A stretch of 64,000 nt of DNA from Actinosynnema pretiosum (lineage in GTDB: Bacteria; Actinomycetota; Actinomycetes; Mycobacteriales; Pseudonocardiaceae), in contig NZ_JAMTCF010000005.1 in NCBI RefSeq assembly GCF_024171695.1, positions 124,001 through 188,000 on the forward strand. The letters run 5' to 3'. This document shows, piece by piece, positions 56,192 to 64,000 of this stretch. The notes under the pieces were generated by a model. That model did no database searches and was not told the DNA's origin. It worked only from the letters and a program-made list of their open reading frames with translations. A program made the position numbers and the translations under genes. Position 1 is the stretch's first letter, and every line of letters begins with the position of its first letter.

Positions 56192-59100
56192 GTGGCGGGG
56201 AGCGGGGCGGCAGGGGGGTTCACGGTTCCGGCGGCGTGGCACCGGAACGCGCACGAGCGGCGGGGCGGGCCCTCGCCGTGCCGCGCGGCGGTGGACCGGA
56301 AGGCGGCGGGGCGGGCGAAGCTGCCCGCGCTCGACCTCGGAGCGCTCGCGCGGGACGGGGACACGCACCCCTGGCTCCGCGCCGAGGCCGCCGAGGAGCT
56401 GGCGGGCAGGGCCAGTCCGCTCATCGCCGCCGGGCGGGTGAGCCTGAGCCGTCACACCGAAGACGCGCACGTCGTGGACGCGTGGGCGCTCGACCACGGG
56501 GTGGTCTTCGCCGCGCTCGCGGTGCTGCGCACCTGCTGGTTCGACCGGGAGGCGCGGATCGTCGACCCGGACGCCGAGGACAGCACCTGGTGGCGCCACC
56601 TCGCTCTCCTGCGGCGGGCCCGCGCGCTGCTGGCCGCCGCCTCCGACGAGGACCACGCCGCCGCCGTCGCCGCGCTGGACGGGGAGCGGAAGAGCGCTCG
56701 CCCCTCGGCCATCGCCACCTACCTCGTGCCGGGGCAGCCGGGGTGGGTGGAGCAGGCGCGCGACGGCCTTGCCGGGCTCGGGCGCCACGACATCGCCATC
56801 TGGCGGTTGCTGCTGCACTCGGTCGACTCGCCGGAGCAGTTGCGCGCCCTCCTGCGGGTGTCCGGGCGGCGCGCGCTGCGCGCGGACGGCGACGTCCTGC
56901 ACACGCTCGGCACCGTCATCGGGCCGGATCTGGTCCCGTTCATCACGCACCTCCTCGTGGACGCCGAGGGCTACCGCCCCACCAGCGAGCAGACCAGGGG
57001 GATGCTGGTCCGCTTCGCCACCGCCCCGGCGTTCGACGCGCTCCTCGGCGAGGCGCTGGAGGGCCAGTCCCCGTTCCCCGTGCTGGAGGTGGCGCACCGA
57101 CGTCCCCGGATGGCGCTGGAGCGGTTCGCGGCGGCGGGGGAGCCCGCGCGGGAGCTGCTGCTCGACCACGTCCGGAGCCACCCGGACCTGCTGGACGACG
57201 CGCCCGCGTGGGCGCGCGAGGTCGTCGCCCCCGAGCTGGCCGCGCGGTCGGCGGTGCCCGACGCGGTCGACGCCGAGCTGCCCGCCGCGCTGGTGACCCC
57301 GCCGTGGGAGGCGGTGCGCGAGCTGCCGGAACCGCTGGTGGTCGAGGGGGTTCCCGCGCCCGACGACCGGGCCGTGGTGTGGCGGGCCGGGCTGCGCGAG
57401 GTGTGGGCGGCCAGGAGCCTGTACACCGGGAAGGCCCACGACTCCTACTGGAACGGGTTCCCGGAGCGGTTCGAGCGGGGGGAGCTGTCCGCGAGCCAGC
57501 AGTTCCACTGGTTCGCGGAGGGGCCGCTCGACCAGGTGCTGCCCAGGGTCGCGGACTGGACCCTGCCGGAGCTGAACCGGCACTCCGGCGAGCTGGTCCA
57601 GGCGCTGGTGAACCGGTTCGAGGTCGACGCGTTCGGGCTCGCCCTCGACTACGCCCGCAACCCGGCGGCGCGCGCCTACGACGTGGTGCTGCCGCTGGTG
57701 TCGGTGGAGGTGGCCCGGCTGGTCGCCGCGCGGCTCGACGGGCCGAAGTCGGCGCGGCCGGTGTCGGCGCGGTGGGTGCGCGCGCACCCCGAGGCGGCGG
57801 CGCGGTTGTTGCTGGCGGACGCGGTCGGTCCGCCGGGGGAGCGCAGGGCGGCGGCGGAAGCCGTGCTGCGGATGGTGCCCGAGCAGGCGCGGGCCGCTGC
57901 GGAGGAGCACGGCGAGGACGTGGTGGAGGCGGTGGAGCGAGTGCTGTCGGTGGCCCCGTTGGACCTGGTGCCGTCACCGGTCCCCGATCCCGGCTGGTGG
58001 TGCCCGCCCGAGGCGCTGCCGAGGCTGCTGCTGCGCGGCGGCGGGCGGGTGCTGCCGGACCGGGCGGTGCGGCACGTGACGACCATGCTGGCCATGACCT
58101 TGCCCGGTCGGCACTACGCCGGGGTGGACGTGGTGCGCGAGGTGTGCGACCCGGAGTCGTTGGCGCGCTTCGCCGAGGCCCTGCTCGACCGGTGGCTGGC
58201 CCACGGGCTGCCCGCGCAGGGCAGGTGGGCGCTGTTCGCGCTGGCCCAGGTCGGCGACGACGCGGTGGTGCGGCGGCTGGTGCCGCTGATCACCGCGTGG
58301 CCGGGGCAGTCGCAGCACCACAACGCGGTCGCCGGGCTGGACGTGCTGGCAGGGATCGGCAGCGAGGCCGCGCTGGTGGCGTTGAGCGGGATCGCGCAGC
58401 GGGCGAAGTTCACGGCGCTCAAGCAGAAGGCGGTGCAGAAGGTCGCCGAGGTGGCCGAGGACCTGGGGCTGACCGCCGAGCAGCTCGGCGACCGCCTGGT
58501 GCCGACCTTCGGCCTCGACGGGTCGAGCGCGCTGGTCCTGGACTACGGGCCGCGCTCGTTCACCGTCGGCTTCGACGAGAAGCTCGTCCCGTTCGTGCTG
58601 GACGCCTCGGGCAAGCGGCTGAAGTCGCTGCCCAAGCCCGGCGCGAAGGACGACCCCGAGCTGGCGCCCGCCGAGCAGAGGCGGTTCGCGGCGCTGAAGA
58701 AGGACGTCAGGGCCATCGCGGCGGACCAGGTGGCGCGCCTGGAGCGGGCGATGGTCGCCGGGCGGGACTGGAGCGCCGGGGAGTTCACGGCGCTGCTGGC
58801 CGGGCACCCGCTGGTGCGGCACCTGGTGCGCGGACTCGTGTGGACCGCCGACGGGGCGGCGTTCCGGGTGGCCGAGGACGGCACGTTCGCCGACGCGGCC
58901 GACGAGCCGTTCGAGCTGCCCCCGGACGCCCGCGTCGCCCTGCCGCACCCGCTGCGCCTGCCGGACCTGCCGACGTGGTCGACCCTGTTCGCGGACTACG
59001 AGGTCCTGCAGCCGTTCCCGCAGCTGGCCAGACCGGTCCACCGGCTCACCGGGGCGGAGCTGGCCGGGCACGACCTGAGCCGGTTCGTCGGCGCGAAGAC

Positions 59101-59368
59101 CGTGGTGGTGCCCGCGTCGGTCAAGCGCGCCTGGGAACTGGGGCCACCGGCGGACGCCGGGATGATCCTCGGCCTGCGCCGCCCGCTGCCGGGCGGGGCG
59201 TCGGTGTGGGTGGAGCTGGAACCGGGGCTGTTCACCGACCACTGGCAGGACTGGTCGGGGCAGCGGGTGGTGGAGGTCGAGCTCAGCGGGGTGGCGGACT
59301 TCGCGGCGGTGGACGAGGTGCTGGTGTCGGAGGTGGTGGGGGAGCTGGTGACCATGACTGCTGGGTGA
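56192..59368 (+). CDS. DUF4132-domain protein with HEAT-like helical repeats
   Basis: A 1058-residue cytoplasmic protein. Most of it is alpha-helical with repeat-like segments (for example LARFAEALLDRWLAHGLPAQGRWALFALAQVGDDAVVRRLVPLI in parts, and SEAALVALSGIAQRAKFTALKQKAVQKVAEVAEDLGLT). The DUF4132 region covers about 760-930: RSFTVGFDEKLVPFVLDASGKRLKSLPKPG, RRFAALKKDVRAIAADQVARLERAM and GHPLVRHLVRGLVW. The family is widespread in bacteria, often beside MoxR or WGR-domain genes, but its function is unknown; neither neighbour is seen here. GTG 56192 has GGGGAGGAAG upstream. Confidence 0.82.
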   Translation: MAGSGAAGGFTVPAAWHRNAHERRGGPSPCRAAVDRKAAGRAKLPALDLGALARDGDTHPWLRAEAAEELAGRASPLIAAGRVSLSRHTEDAHVVDAWALDHGVVFAALAVLRTCWFDREARIVDPDAEDSTWWRHLALLRRARALLAAASDEDHAAAVAALDGERKSARPSAIATYLVPGQPGWVEQARDGLAGLGRHDIAIWRLLLHSVDSPEQLRALLRVSGRRALRADGDVLHTLGTVIGPDLVPFITHLLVDAEGYRPTSEQTRGMLVRFATAPAFDALLGEALEGQSPFPVLEVAHRRPRMALERFAAAGEPARELLLDHVRSHPDLLDDAPAWAREVVAPELAARSAVPDAVDAELPAALVTPPWEAVRELPEPLVVEGVPAPDDRAVVWRAGLREVWAARSLYTGKAHDSYWNGFPERFERGELSASQQFHWFAEGPLDQVLPRVADWTLPELNRHSGELVQALVNRFEVDAFGLALDYARNPAARAYDVVLPLVSVEVARLVAARLDGPKSARPVSARWVRAHPEAAARLLLADAVGPPGERRAAAEAVLRMVPEQARAAAEEHGEDVVEAVERVLSVAPLDLVPSPVPDPGWWCPPEALPRLLLRGGGRVLPDRAVRHVTTMLAMTLPGRHYAGVDVVREVCDPESLARFAEALLDRWLAHGLPAQGRWALFALAQVGDDAVVRRLVPLITAWPGQSQHHNAVAGLDVLAGIGSEAALVALSGIAQRAKFTALKQKAVQKVAEVAEDLGLTAEQLGDRLVPTFGLDGSSALVLDYGPRSFTVGFDEKLVPFVLDASGKRLKSLPKPGAKDDPELAPAEQRRFAALKKDVRAIAADQVARLERAMVAGRDWSAGEFTALLAGHPLVRHLVRGLVWTADGAAFRVAEDGTFADAADEPFELPPDARVALPHPLRLPDLPTWSTLFADYEVLQPFPQLARPVHRLTGAELAGHDLSRFVGAKTVVVPASVKRAWELGPPADAGMILGLRRPLPGGASVWVELEPGLFTDHWQDWSGQRVVEVELSGVADFAAVDEVLVSEVVGELVTMTAG

Positions 59369-59860
59369 GAGGGGTCGGGATGGCTGGGTGAGGGTGGCCA
59401 GGTCGGTGGGGCGGGGCCAGGTCGGCGGGGTGAGGGTGGCCAGGTCAATGGGGCGGGCGGCCAAGTCGGCGGGGTGAGGGGGGCAGGACGGCGGGGTGAG
59501 GGTGGCGGGCGTTGAGGGGGTGCTGCTCGCAGGGCGGTCACGGATCGCTGTCGTCGCGCGGAGGACGAAGTGCTGTCCGGGGGGCTGAGGTGGCTTGAGC
59601 GTCGTCCAGTGAGCGAGGACGGGTGATCGGGAGGGGCAGGTGACTGGACGGAGTGGTGACCGGGAAGGGCGGGCAACCGGACGGGGCGGGTGACCGGGCG
59701 AGAGGCGGGTGACCAGGGGGCGGGGGAGCGAGTGCCTGCCGGAGTCGGAGTCCACTGTGGACGGTGTGCGGGCAGGGGTGGTCGCGCGGGTTGGAGCGGC
59801 GCGGCTTCCTGCTGTTCCGGCCGCCTATCCAGTGCTGCTCGGTGCTGTCCGGGATCGGGC

Positions 59861-59899
59861 CAAGGCCAAGGCCAAGGCCGGGGCCGGGGCCGGGGCCGT
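59861..59899. repeat. Hexamer tandem repeat (GCCAAG)3 (GCCGGG)3
   Basis: Three consecutive GCCAAG units pass into three GCCGGG units and a partial seventh. Read on the plus strand this would encode AK/AG dipeptides, but no gene frame is supported here. Confidence 0.55.
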
Positions 59900-60066
59900 T
59901 GCCTTGGCCGTGGTTGGGCCGGTGTCGGGTCAGGGCATCGCTGGGCAGCCGGTGCTGTCGTTCCCCGGTTCGGTGTGTCCGGATCGTCCTGTCGTTCCGG
60001 GGTCTGGGGTCTGGGTTTGGGTTCTGTGATCCGGTGTCCTGTGCGGACCTTCGGTGTGCCGGGTGA

Positions 60067-60088
60067 CCTTTGCGCCCAGGCGCAAAGG
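60067..60088. promoter_or_regulatory. Perfect 10-bp-arm inverted repeat
   Basis: CCTTTGCGCC (60067-60076) and GGCGCAAAGG (60079-60088) are perfect complements around CA. It lies about 280 nt before the SARP start. The A/T-containing core stands out in GC-rich DNA; it could be an operator or a remnant. Confidence 0.5.
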
Positions 60089-60365
60089 CCTGCCTCGGTG
60101 CGTCGTGCGGGAGCAGGATGGTCGGGTTCGCGCCTCGGCGTGGACGTGGAGTCCGGGGACGCCCGCTCGGCGGGGTCGCCCCCGCCCTCGGTCTCCGGGC
60201 ACGGCGCGCCTCGGCGTTCCGGCACGCTGCCAGGAGCCTCCTCCGGGGGCTCCTCCGGTGCGGGGGAGCGGCGCGGTGGCGTGGTGCCCGTCCGGTGCAA
60301 CGGGAACCGCCGCACCGGGGGGACGGGCGCGTCTCCCCGCCGCGCGGCGGGTGAGGAGGACGCAC

Positions 60366-61145
60366 GTGCTCGTGGACGAAGTGGCGATCAGGGTGCTCGG
60401 ACCGGTCAGCGTCGTGTGGCGGGGCGGTGAGGTTCCGCTCGGACCCCGGCAGCGCAGGGTGCTGCTGGGCGTGCTGGCGGTGGAGTGCGGTCGGCGGGTG
60501 GGGGTCGCCGGGCTGGCCCGCGTCCTGTGGGGCGAGCACCCGCCGCGCACCGCCCGCGCGTCGGTGCAGGCGCACGTGTCGCGGCTGCGGAAGGTGCTGC
60601 GGGAGCACGGGGTGCCGCTGGAGATCACGACGGCGGACGACGCCTACACCGCGCGGGTCGACCCGAGCCTGGTCGACGCGCACCGGTTCGCGCTGCTGGT
60701 CGACCAGGCCAGGGCGGCGCGGGACGACGACGCCGCCGTCGAGCACTACCGCGCCGCGCTGGCGCTGTGGTGGGGCGGTGGCGCGGACAGCCCGGTGCTG
60801 CCGGGCGCGGGCGTGCGGGAGCTGCGGGTGGTGGCGCAGGAGGAGTGCGTCCGCGCGGAGCTGCGCAGGGGCAGGCACCGCGAGGTCCTGCCCGAACTCC
60901 TGGAACTGGCCGAGTCCAACCCCGGCCGCTCGCGCCTGATCGCCCAGCTCATGCTGGCCCTGCACCGAAGCGGCAGGCAGGAGGAGGCGCTGCGCGTGTA
61001 CGACCGCGCGCGGGAGCGCCAGGCCACCGAGTTCGGCCTCGACCCGGACCCGCTCCTGGAATCCCTGCAAACCGCCGTCCTGGACCGCGCGCCCCTGCTG
61101 CTCGACCCGGCGTTCACCCCGGACGCCCTCCCGGTCCCGCACTGA
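60366..61145 (+). CDS. SARP-family transcriptional activator (OmpR-type wHTH plus BTAD)
   Basis: A 259-residue regulator of the size of small Streptomyces antibiotic regulatory proteins. The N-terminal OmpR-like winged helix reads IRVLGPVSVVWRGGEVPLGPRQRRVLLGVLAVE and VLWGEHPPRTARASVQAHVSRLRKVL in parts (residues of about 7-80). The bacterial transcriptional activation domain follows, with TTADDAYTARVDPSLVDAHRF, EHYRAALALWWGG and LMLALHRSGRQEEALRVYDRARE. SARPs activate biosynthetic genes by binding 11-bp direct repeats. The lasso genes start 650 nt downstream and are the natural target. GTG 60366 has GAGGAGGAC upstream; no TTA codon was noticed. Confidence 0.9.
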   Translation: MLVDEVAIRVLGPVSVVWRGGEVPLGPRQRRVLLGVLAVECGRRVGVAGLARVLWGEHPPRTARASVQAHVSRLRKVLREHGVPLEITTADDAYTARVDPSLVDAHRFALLVDQARAARDDDAAVEHYRAALALWWGGGADSPVLPGAGVRELRVVAQEECVRAELRRGRHREVLPELLELAESNPGRSRLIAQLMLALHRSGRQEEALRVYDRARERQATEFGLDPDPLLESLQTAVLDRAPLLLDPAFTPDALPVPH

Positions 61146-61790
61146 GCGGGTGAGGGGCGCTGGACCGGGGGGCGTGCGATTCGCGCTGGACCGGGGCGAG
61201 TGATCCGCGCGGGAGCAGGAGGACGTGTTCCGGCTGGGCGCACGTTCCGGGCGGGTGTGGGGGACGCGTTCCAGCTGGGCACACGCTTCGGGCGGGCGCG
61301 GGGGCCGGTCGGGCGCGTGACCTGCGCGTGAGTCGGGCGGCAAGTCCTGGTTGGGCGCATGTTCCGGCCGGGCACAGGGTGGTAAGTCCCGCCCAGGTGC
61401 GGGGCTGCGCGATCAGGCCTTCTCGTCCCCGCCGGGCGCGGGACAGCTGAGTCCTGCCGGGTGTGGGATAGCCGAGTCCTGCTGGGTGTGGGGCAGCTGG
61501 GTCCTGCCGGGTGTGGGATAGCCGAGTCCTGCTGGGTGTGGGGCAGCTGGGTCCTGCCGGGTGTGGGGACAGCCGAGTCCTGCCGGGCTTGGGCGAGGCG
61601 GGCCCCGGTGGGTGCGGGGCGGTCGCGTTCCGCCAGGTCACCGGTCCGGTCAGCGCCGGGCAACCGCGCGACAAGCCGGAAACAAGCGGCTGCTCCTAGC
61701 GTTGTCCACGTGGCACCGCACCGGGTCGTCCGGCCGGGGACTGGGGACCGGCGCCGCGACACGATCGACACCGAGCTCAAGGAGGACGCC
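61146..61790. other. Non-coding interval before the lasso genes
   Basis: 645 nt without a gene. It is G-rich on the plus strand and contains the 25-nt tandem array described next. A -10-like TAGCGT is at 61697-61702 and GGTCA-type repeats at 61636 and 61648 could be activator contacts, but both are weak. Confidence 0.5.
61434..61584. repeat. 25-nt tandem repeat, six units
   Basis: Units begin at 61434, 61459, 61484, 61509, 61534 and 61559 (the last is 26 nt). All follow the form GGGTGTGGG...CCTGC. The unit pairs 61459-61508 and 61509-61558 are identical 50-mers, showing a recent doubling of a two-unit block. It lies between the SARP gene and the lasso precursor. Confidence 0.85.
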
Positions 61791-61910
61791 ATGCGTCGTA
61801 CTTACGAGACCCCGCGCCTGTCCAAGGTCGGCTCGTTCCGCAAGAGCACCGGCTACCTGGTCGCCCGCAAGGCGGCGGACGTCATCACCGGCTGGAAGGA
61901 CCTGACCTGA
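61791..61910 (+). CDS. Lasso peptide precursor
   Basis: A 39-residue precursor, missed easily because of its size. ATG 61791 has AAGGAGG at 5 nt spacing. The leader holds YETPRL, the Y-x-x-P-x-L element read by the RiPP recognition element of lasso proteases, and a Thr followed by one residue before the predicted cut (KSTG / YLV). The Thr(-2) rule gives the core YLVARKAADVITGWKDLT: Tyr1 and Asp9 would form a nine-membered ring by isopeptide bond, leaving a nine-residue tail with Trp14. If cleavage were one residue earlier, Gly1 would pair only with Asp10, outside the usual 7-9. A lasso cyclase gene follows directly. Confidence 0.85.
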   Translation: MRRTYETPRLSKVGSFRKSTGYLVARKAADVITGWKDLT

Positions 61911-62020
61911 TCCAGGTCCGGTGATCACCCGGTGGGGCCGCGCGGCCCGCGGCCCCACCGGGGCGCCACCCACACCCCAACCGCAGCGAGTGGAACCCGA
62001 GTGGAACCGGAGTGAGCCCT

Positions 62021-64000
62021 GTGACCGCTTCCCCGAACAGCGCTTCCACCGCCCCCGGCACCGTTTCCACACCTGGCGCCGTTTCCGCCGCTACGGGCGC
62101 CGCTCCTGTCGCCCCCGCTTCCGTTTCCGCCGTCACGGGTGCCGCTTCTGCCACCCCCGGTACCGTTTCCGCCGCTACCGGTGCCGCTTCTGCCACCACG
62201 GGCATGGCTTCTGCCGCCTCCGGCGCTGCTTCTGCCACCACGGGTGCCGCTCCTGCCGCCCCCGCCCCCGCTTCCGCCGCGCTCGGCGCCCCCGCCCCTG
62301 CCGCCACTCCACCCCCCGCTGCGGCCCCCGTCCCCGCGTCTGCCCGCGCCCGCACACCACCGCGCGCGTTCCCCGCCCGCGCCACGTGGTTCGTCGCGCT
62401 CCCCGACGTCCCGGACGCCCACCCGGTCGCCCAACGATTGCGCGTCCACGCGCGCCGCCTCGTCACCCACCCCGGCGGCAGGCCGTGGCTGGTCGGCGAC
62501 TGGCCGGACGGTGCGCTCGCGGTCGGGCGGGCCCGTGACACCACCGTCGCCCTGCTCGGGCAGCACGCCGTCACCGCCGAGGGGCTCACCGCCGTCGCCG
62601 AGCGGCTCACCGCGCCCGGCGCGGCACCCGGCTTCCCCGGCAGCGCGCACCTCCTCGTCTCCTCCGGCGGCGCGCAGCACCTGCGCGGGTCGGTGGTCCG
62701 GGCGCGCAGGCTGTTCCGCGCCACCGCGCACGGGGTCGCCCTGGTGTCCGACCACGCCGACGTCCTCGCCCACCTGCTCGACGCGCCCGTGGACGAGGAC
62801 GCGCTCAGCCTGCGCCTGCTGTCCCCGAACGCGCCCCACCCCCTGGACTCGCTCTCCACCTGGCGCGGGGTGCGCGCGGTTCCCGCCGCGACCGCCGTGG
62901 ACGTCGACCGGCGCGGGGTGGCGCGTGAGCGGCGGTGGTGGTGGGCGCCCGAGCCGGTGCTGCCCGCCGCCGAAGGGGTTCCGCTGCTGCGCGCGGCCAT
63001 CGCGGAGGCGGTGCGGGTGCGGTTGCCGCGCCTCGGCGAGGTGACCGCCGACCTCGGCGGCATCGACTCGACCGGGCTGTGCTGCACCGCCGCGCGCGCC
63101 ACCGGACGGGTGCTGGCCTGCACGTTCGCCAACCCCGACCCGGCCGACGACGACGTCGAGTGGGCCAGGCGCACCAGCGCCGACCTCGACGCGATCCGGC
63201 TGCACGTGATCCCGGTCGAGCGGCAGGCGGTGCGGTACGTTGGGCTCGGCGCGGTGACCGAGGTGTTCGACGAGCCCGCCCTGTTCGCCCCCGACCTGGC
63301 CAGGATCGCCGTGCCGTTCGACTGGGCCGCCGAGCACGGCTCGGCCGTGCACCTGTCCGGCTACGGCGGCGACGAGGTGTTCAGCGGCGCGCCCGCCTGG
63401 GTGCTGTCCCGGCTGCGCGCCGACCCGCGCGGGGCCGTGCGCGACCTGCGCGGGTACCGGGCGCGCGGCCGGTGGCGGTTCGGCGCGACCGCCAGGCAGG
63501 CGCTGCTGCCCCGCCCCTACCGCTCGTGGCTGCGCGGCGCCGCGACCGGCCTGCGCGGCCCGGTGGACGACCGCGCGCCGGTGCTCGACTGGTTCCTGCG
63601 CCCGACCGCGACCCCGTGGACCACCCCCGAGGCCGAGGCCGCCGCCCGCCGCCTCCTGCTCGCCGCCGCGCGCGACGCCGAACCGCTGTCCCCGGTGCGC
63701 GGCCAGCACGTGGACCTCCAGCTGATGCACGGCGGCTCCGCCGAACTGCGCAAGATCACCCAGCTCGCCGCCGCGCGCGGCGTCACCCTCGCCACCCCGT
63801 ACTACGACGACGCCGTCGTCACCGCCGCCCTGTCGATCGCCCCGGCCGACCGGGTGAGCCCGTGGCGCTACAAGCGCCTGGCGGAACCGGTGTTCCGCGA
63901 CGTGGTGCCCGCCGCCTCGGCGGCCAGGCAGACCAAGGGCGACGGCGCGACCTCGCACGCGGTCGGCCTGGCCCGGCACCGGGCGGAGGTCGTGGAACTG
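62021..64000 (+). CDS. Lasso cyclase (asparagine-synthetase-like), 3' end outside window
   Basis: The first 660 codons are visible, with no stop before the window ends. From about residue 120 the protein is a lasso C enzyme: an inactive glutaminase-like N-domain (TWFVALPDVPDAHPV, RPWLVGDWPDGALAVG), then the ATP-pyrophosphatase domain with LGGIDSTGL near 345-353 (the S-G-G-x-D-S loop) and HLSGYGGDEVFSGA near 444-457. It adenylates the ring Asp and closes the macrolactam. The first 110 residues are an unusual low-complexity Ala/Thr/Gly/Pro/Val/Ser stretch. GTG 62021 has GGAG 8 nt upstream; GTG 62012 and later starts, including ATG 62204, are possible. Confidence 0.87.
   Translation, partial: MTASPNSASTAPGTVSTPGAVSAATGAAPVAPASVSAVTGAASATPGTVSAATGAASATTGMASAASGAASATTGAAPAAPAPASAALGAPAPAATPPPAAAPVPASARARTPPRAFPARATWFVALPDVPDAHPVAQRLRVHARRLVTHPGGRPWLVGDWPDGALAVGRARDTTVALLGQHAVTAEGLTAVAERLTAPGAAPGFPGSAHLLVSSGGAQHLRGSVVRARRLFRATAHGVALVSDHADVLAHLLDAPVDEDALSLRLLSPNAPHPLDSLSTWRGVRAVPAATAVDVDRRGVARERRWWWAPEPVLPAAEGVPLLRAAIAEAVRVRLPRLGEVTADLGGIDSTGLCCTAARATGRVLACTFANPDPADDDVEWARRTSADLDAIRLHVIPVERQAVRYVGLGAVTEVFDEPALFAPDLARIAVPFDWAAEHGSAVHLSGYGGDEVFSGAPAWVLSRLRADPRGAVRDLRGYRARGRWRFGATARQALLPRPYRSWLRGAATGLRGPVDDRAPVLDWFLRPTATPWTTPEAEAAARRLLLAAARDAEPLSPVRGQHVDLQLMHGGSAELRKITQLAAARGVTLATPYYDDAVVTAALSIAPADRVSPWRYKRLAEPVFRDVVPAASAARQTKGDGATSHAVGLARHRAEVVEL

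Larger units (their letters stand above)
59369..60365. other. Repeat-rich non-coding DNA upstream of SARP gene
   Basis: About 1 kb with no gene. 59369-59520 consists of degenerate repeats of GGGGTGAGGGTGGCCAGGTCG-like text (shown in part: GGTGGCCAGGTC at 59392 and 59427). 59620-59720 repeats GGGTGACCGGG-like units. 59857-59900 is a run of three GCCAAG hexamers followed by three GCCGGG hexamers. The G-rich plus strand suggests slippage-prone or decaying sequence. The SARP promoter and the inverted repeat at 60067 are in the right half. Confidence 0.6.

Noticed and set aside
61434..61584. Possible CRISPR array
   Set aside because: Units are contiguous without spacers and no cas gene is present; it is a simple tandem repeat.
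61636..61702. SARP-binding heptamers in front of the lasso precursor
   Set aside because: GGTCA copies at 61636 and 61648 are 12 nt apart and about 45 nt from the TAGCGT, which does not fit the normal SARP geometry of 11-nt steps ending 8 nt before the -10.

Overview
The window is chromosomal DNA of a very GC-rich actinobacterium. Supporting signs are GTG and TTG starts, strong G/C third-position bias, several candidate leaderless promoters, SARP, AraC and TetR regulators, a mycothiol-lineage type MRF gene, and a lasso-peptide locus. A member of the Pseudonocardiales such as Actinosynnema or Saccharothrix fits best, but the genus is an inference. No rRNA, tRNA, IS element or CRISPR array was recognised. 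Layout 0-9 kb: a candidate TetR start at the left edge lies divergent to a PNPOx/ferredoxin-reductase/2Fe-2S fusion and a second TetR. Then come an NADP-binding reductase, a hydrolase plus TetR pair behind a promoter with a palindromic operator, an SDR plus XRE pair, a small unknown gene, a TauE/SafE transporter with a long leader, and a frameshifted HIT gene. 9-18.4 kb: a histidine kinase/response regulator pair whose upstream inverted repeat recurs in front of a convergent three-gene operon (Dabb, MDR-type oxidoreductase, membrane protein); a secreted GON-domain protein; a divergent LysR/NmrA pair; a secreted PKD protein; and a PP2C phosphatase. 18.4-25 kb: a tandem duplication of a two-gene oxidoreductase/AraC module carrying a 132-nt identical block, a MarR regulator with a Cys-rich tail, an AhpD-like protein, and a coupled glutamine amidotransferase/MOSC pair. 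25-29 kb: catalase, then a Zur-type zinc-starvation locus (MRF, cysteine-free L31 and L32, convergent zur) framed by two matching Zur-like boxes. 29-38.7 kb: a small secreted protein, a 1307-residue HTH-nSTAND-TM-WD40 protein, an unknown gene, an MFS transporter, an AraC/NmrA divergent pair and a secreted phytase-like esterase. 38.7-50.4 kb: the most interesting part, a visibly less GC-rich island. It holds a translationally coupled operon encoding a pseudokinase-SF1 helicase, a double-HKD phospholipase-D protein and a GHKL ATPase. Convergent to it is a winged-helix/receiver protein, and divergent from that is a nucleoside-deoxyribosyltransferase-like/S1 protein. The first two genes resemble the type I Mokosh phage-defence pair; the remaining three look like a signalling and effector extension that I do not recognise from any described system. 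50.8-59.4 kb: a short SDR-like protein, a kinase-like phosphotransferase, a GT4 glycosyltransferase, a STAS protein, an AraC gene with an apparent frameshift, and a DUF4132 protein. 59.4-64 kb: about 1 kb of repeat-rich non-coding DNA, a SARP activator, a 25-nt tandem repeat, a lasso-peptide precursor with an unusual predicted Tyr1-Asp9 ring, and the start of its asparagine-synthetase-like cyclase, which runs off the end. All functional statements rest on reading motifs by eye; no database search was possible.
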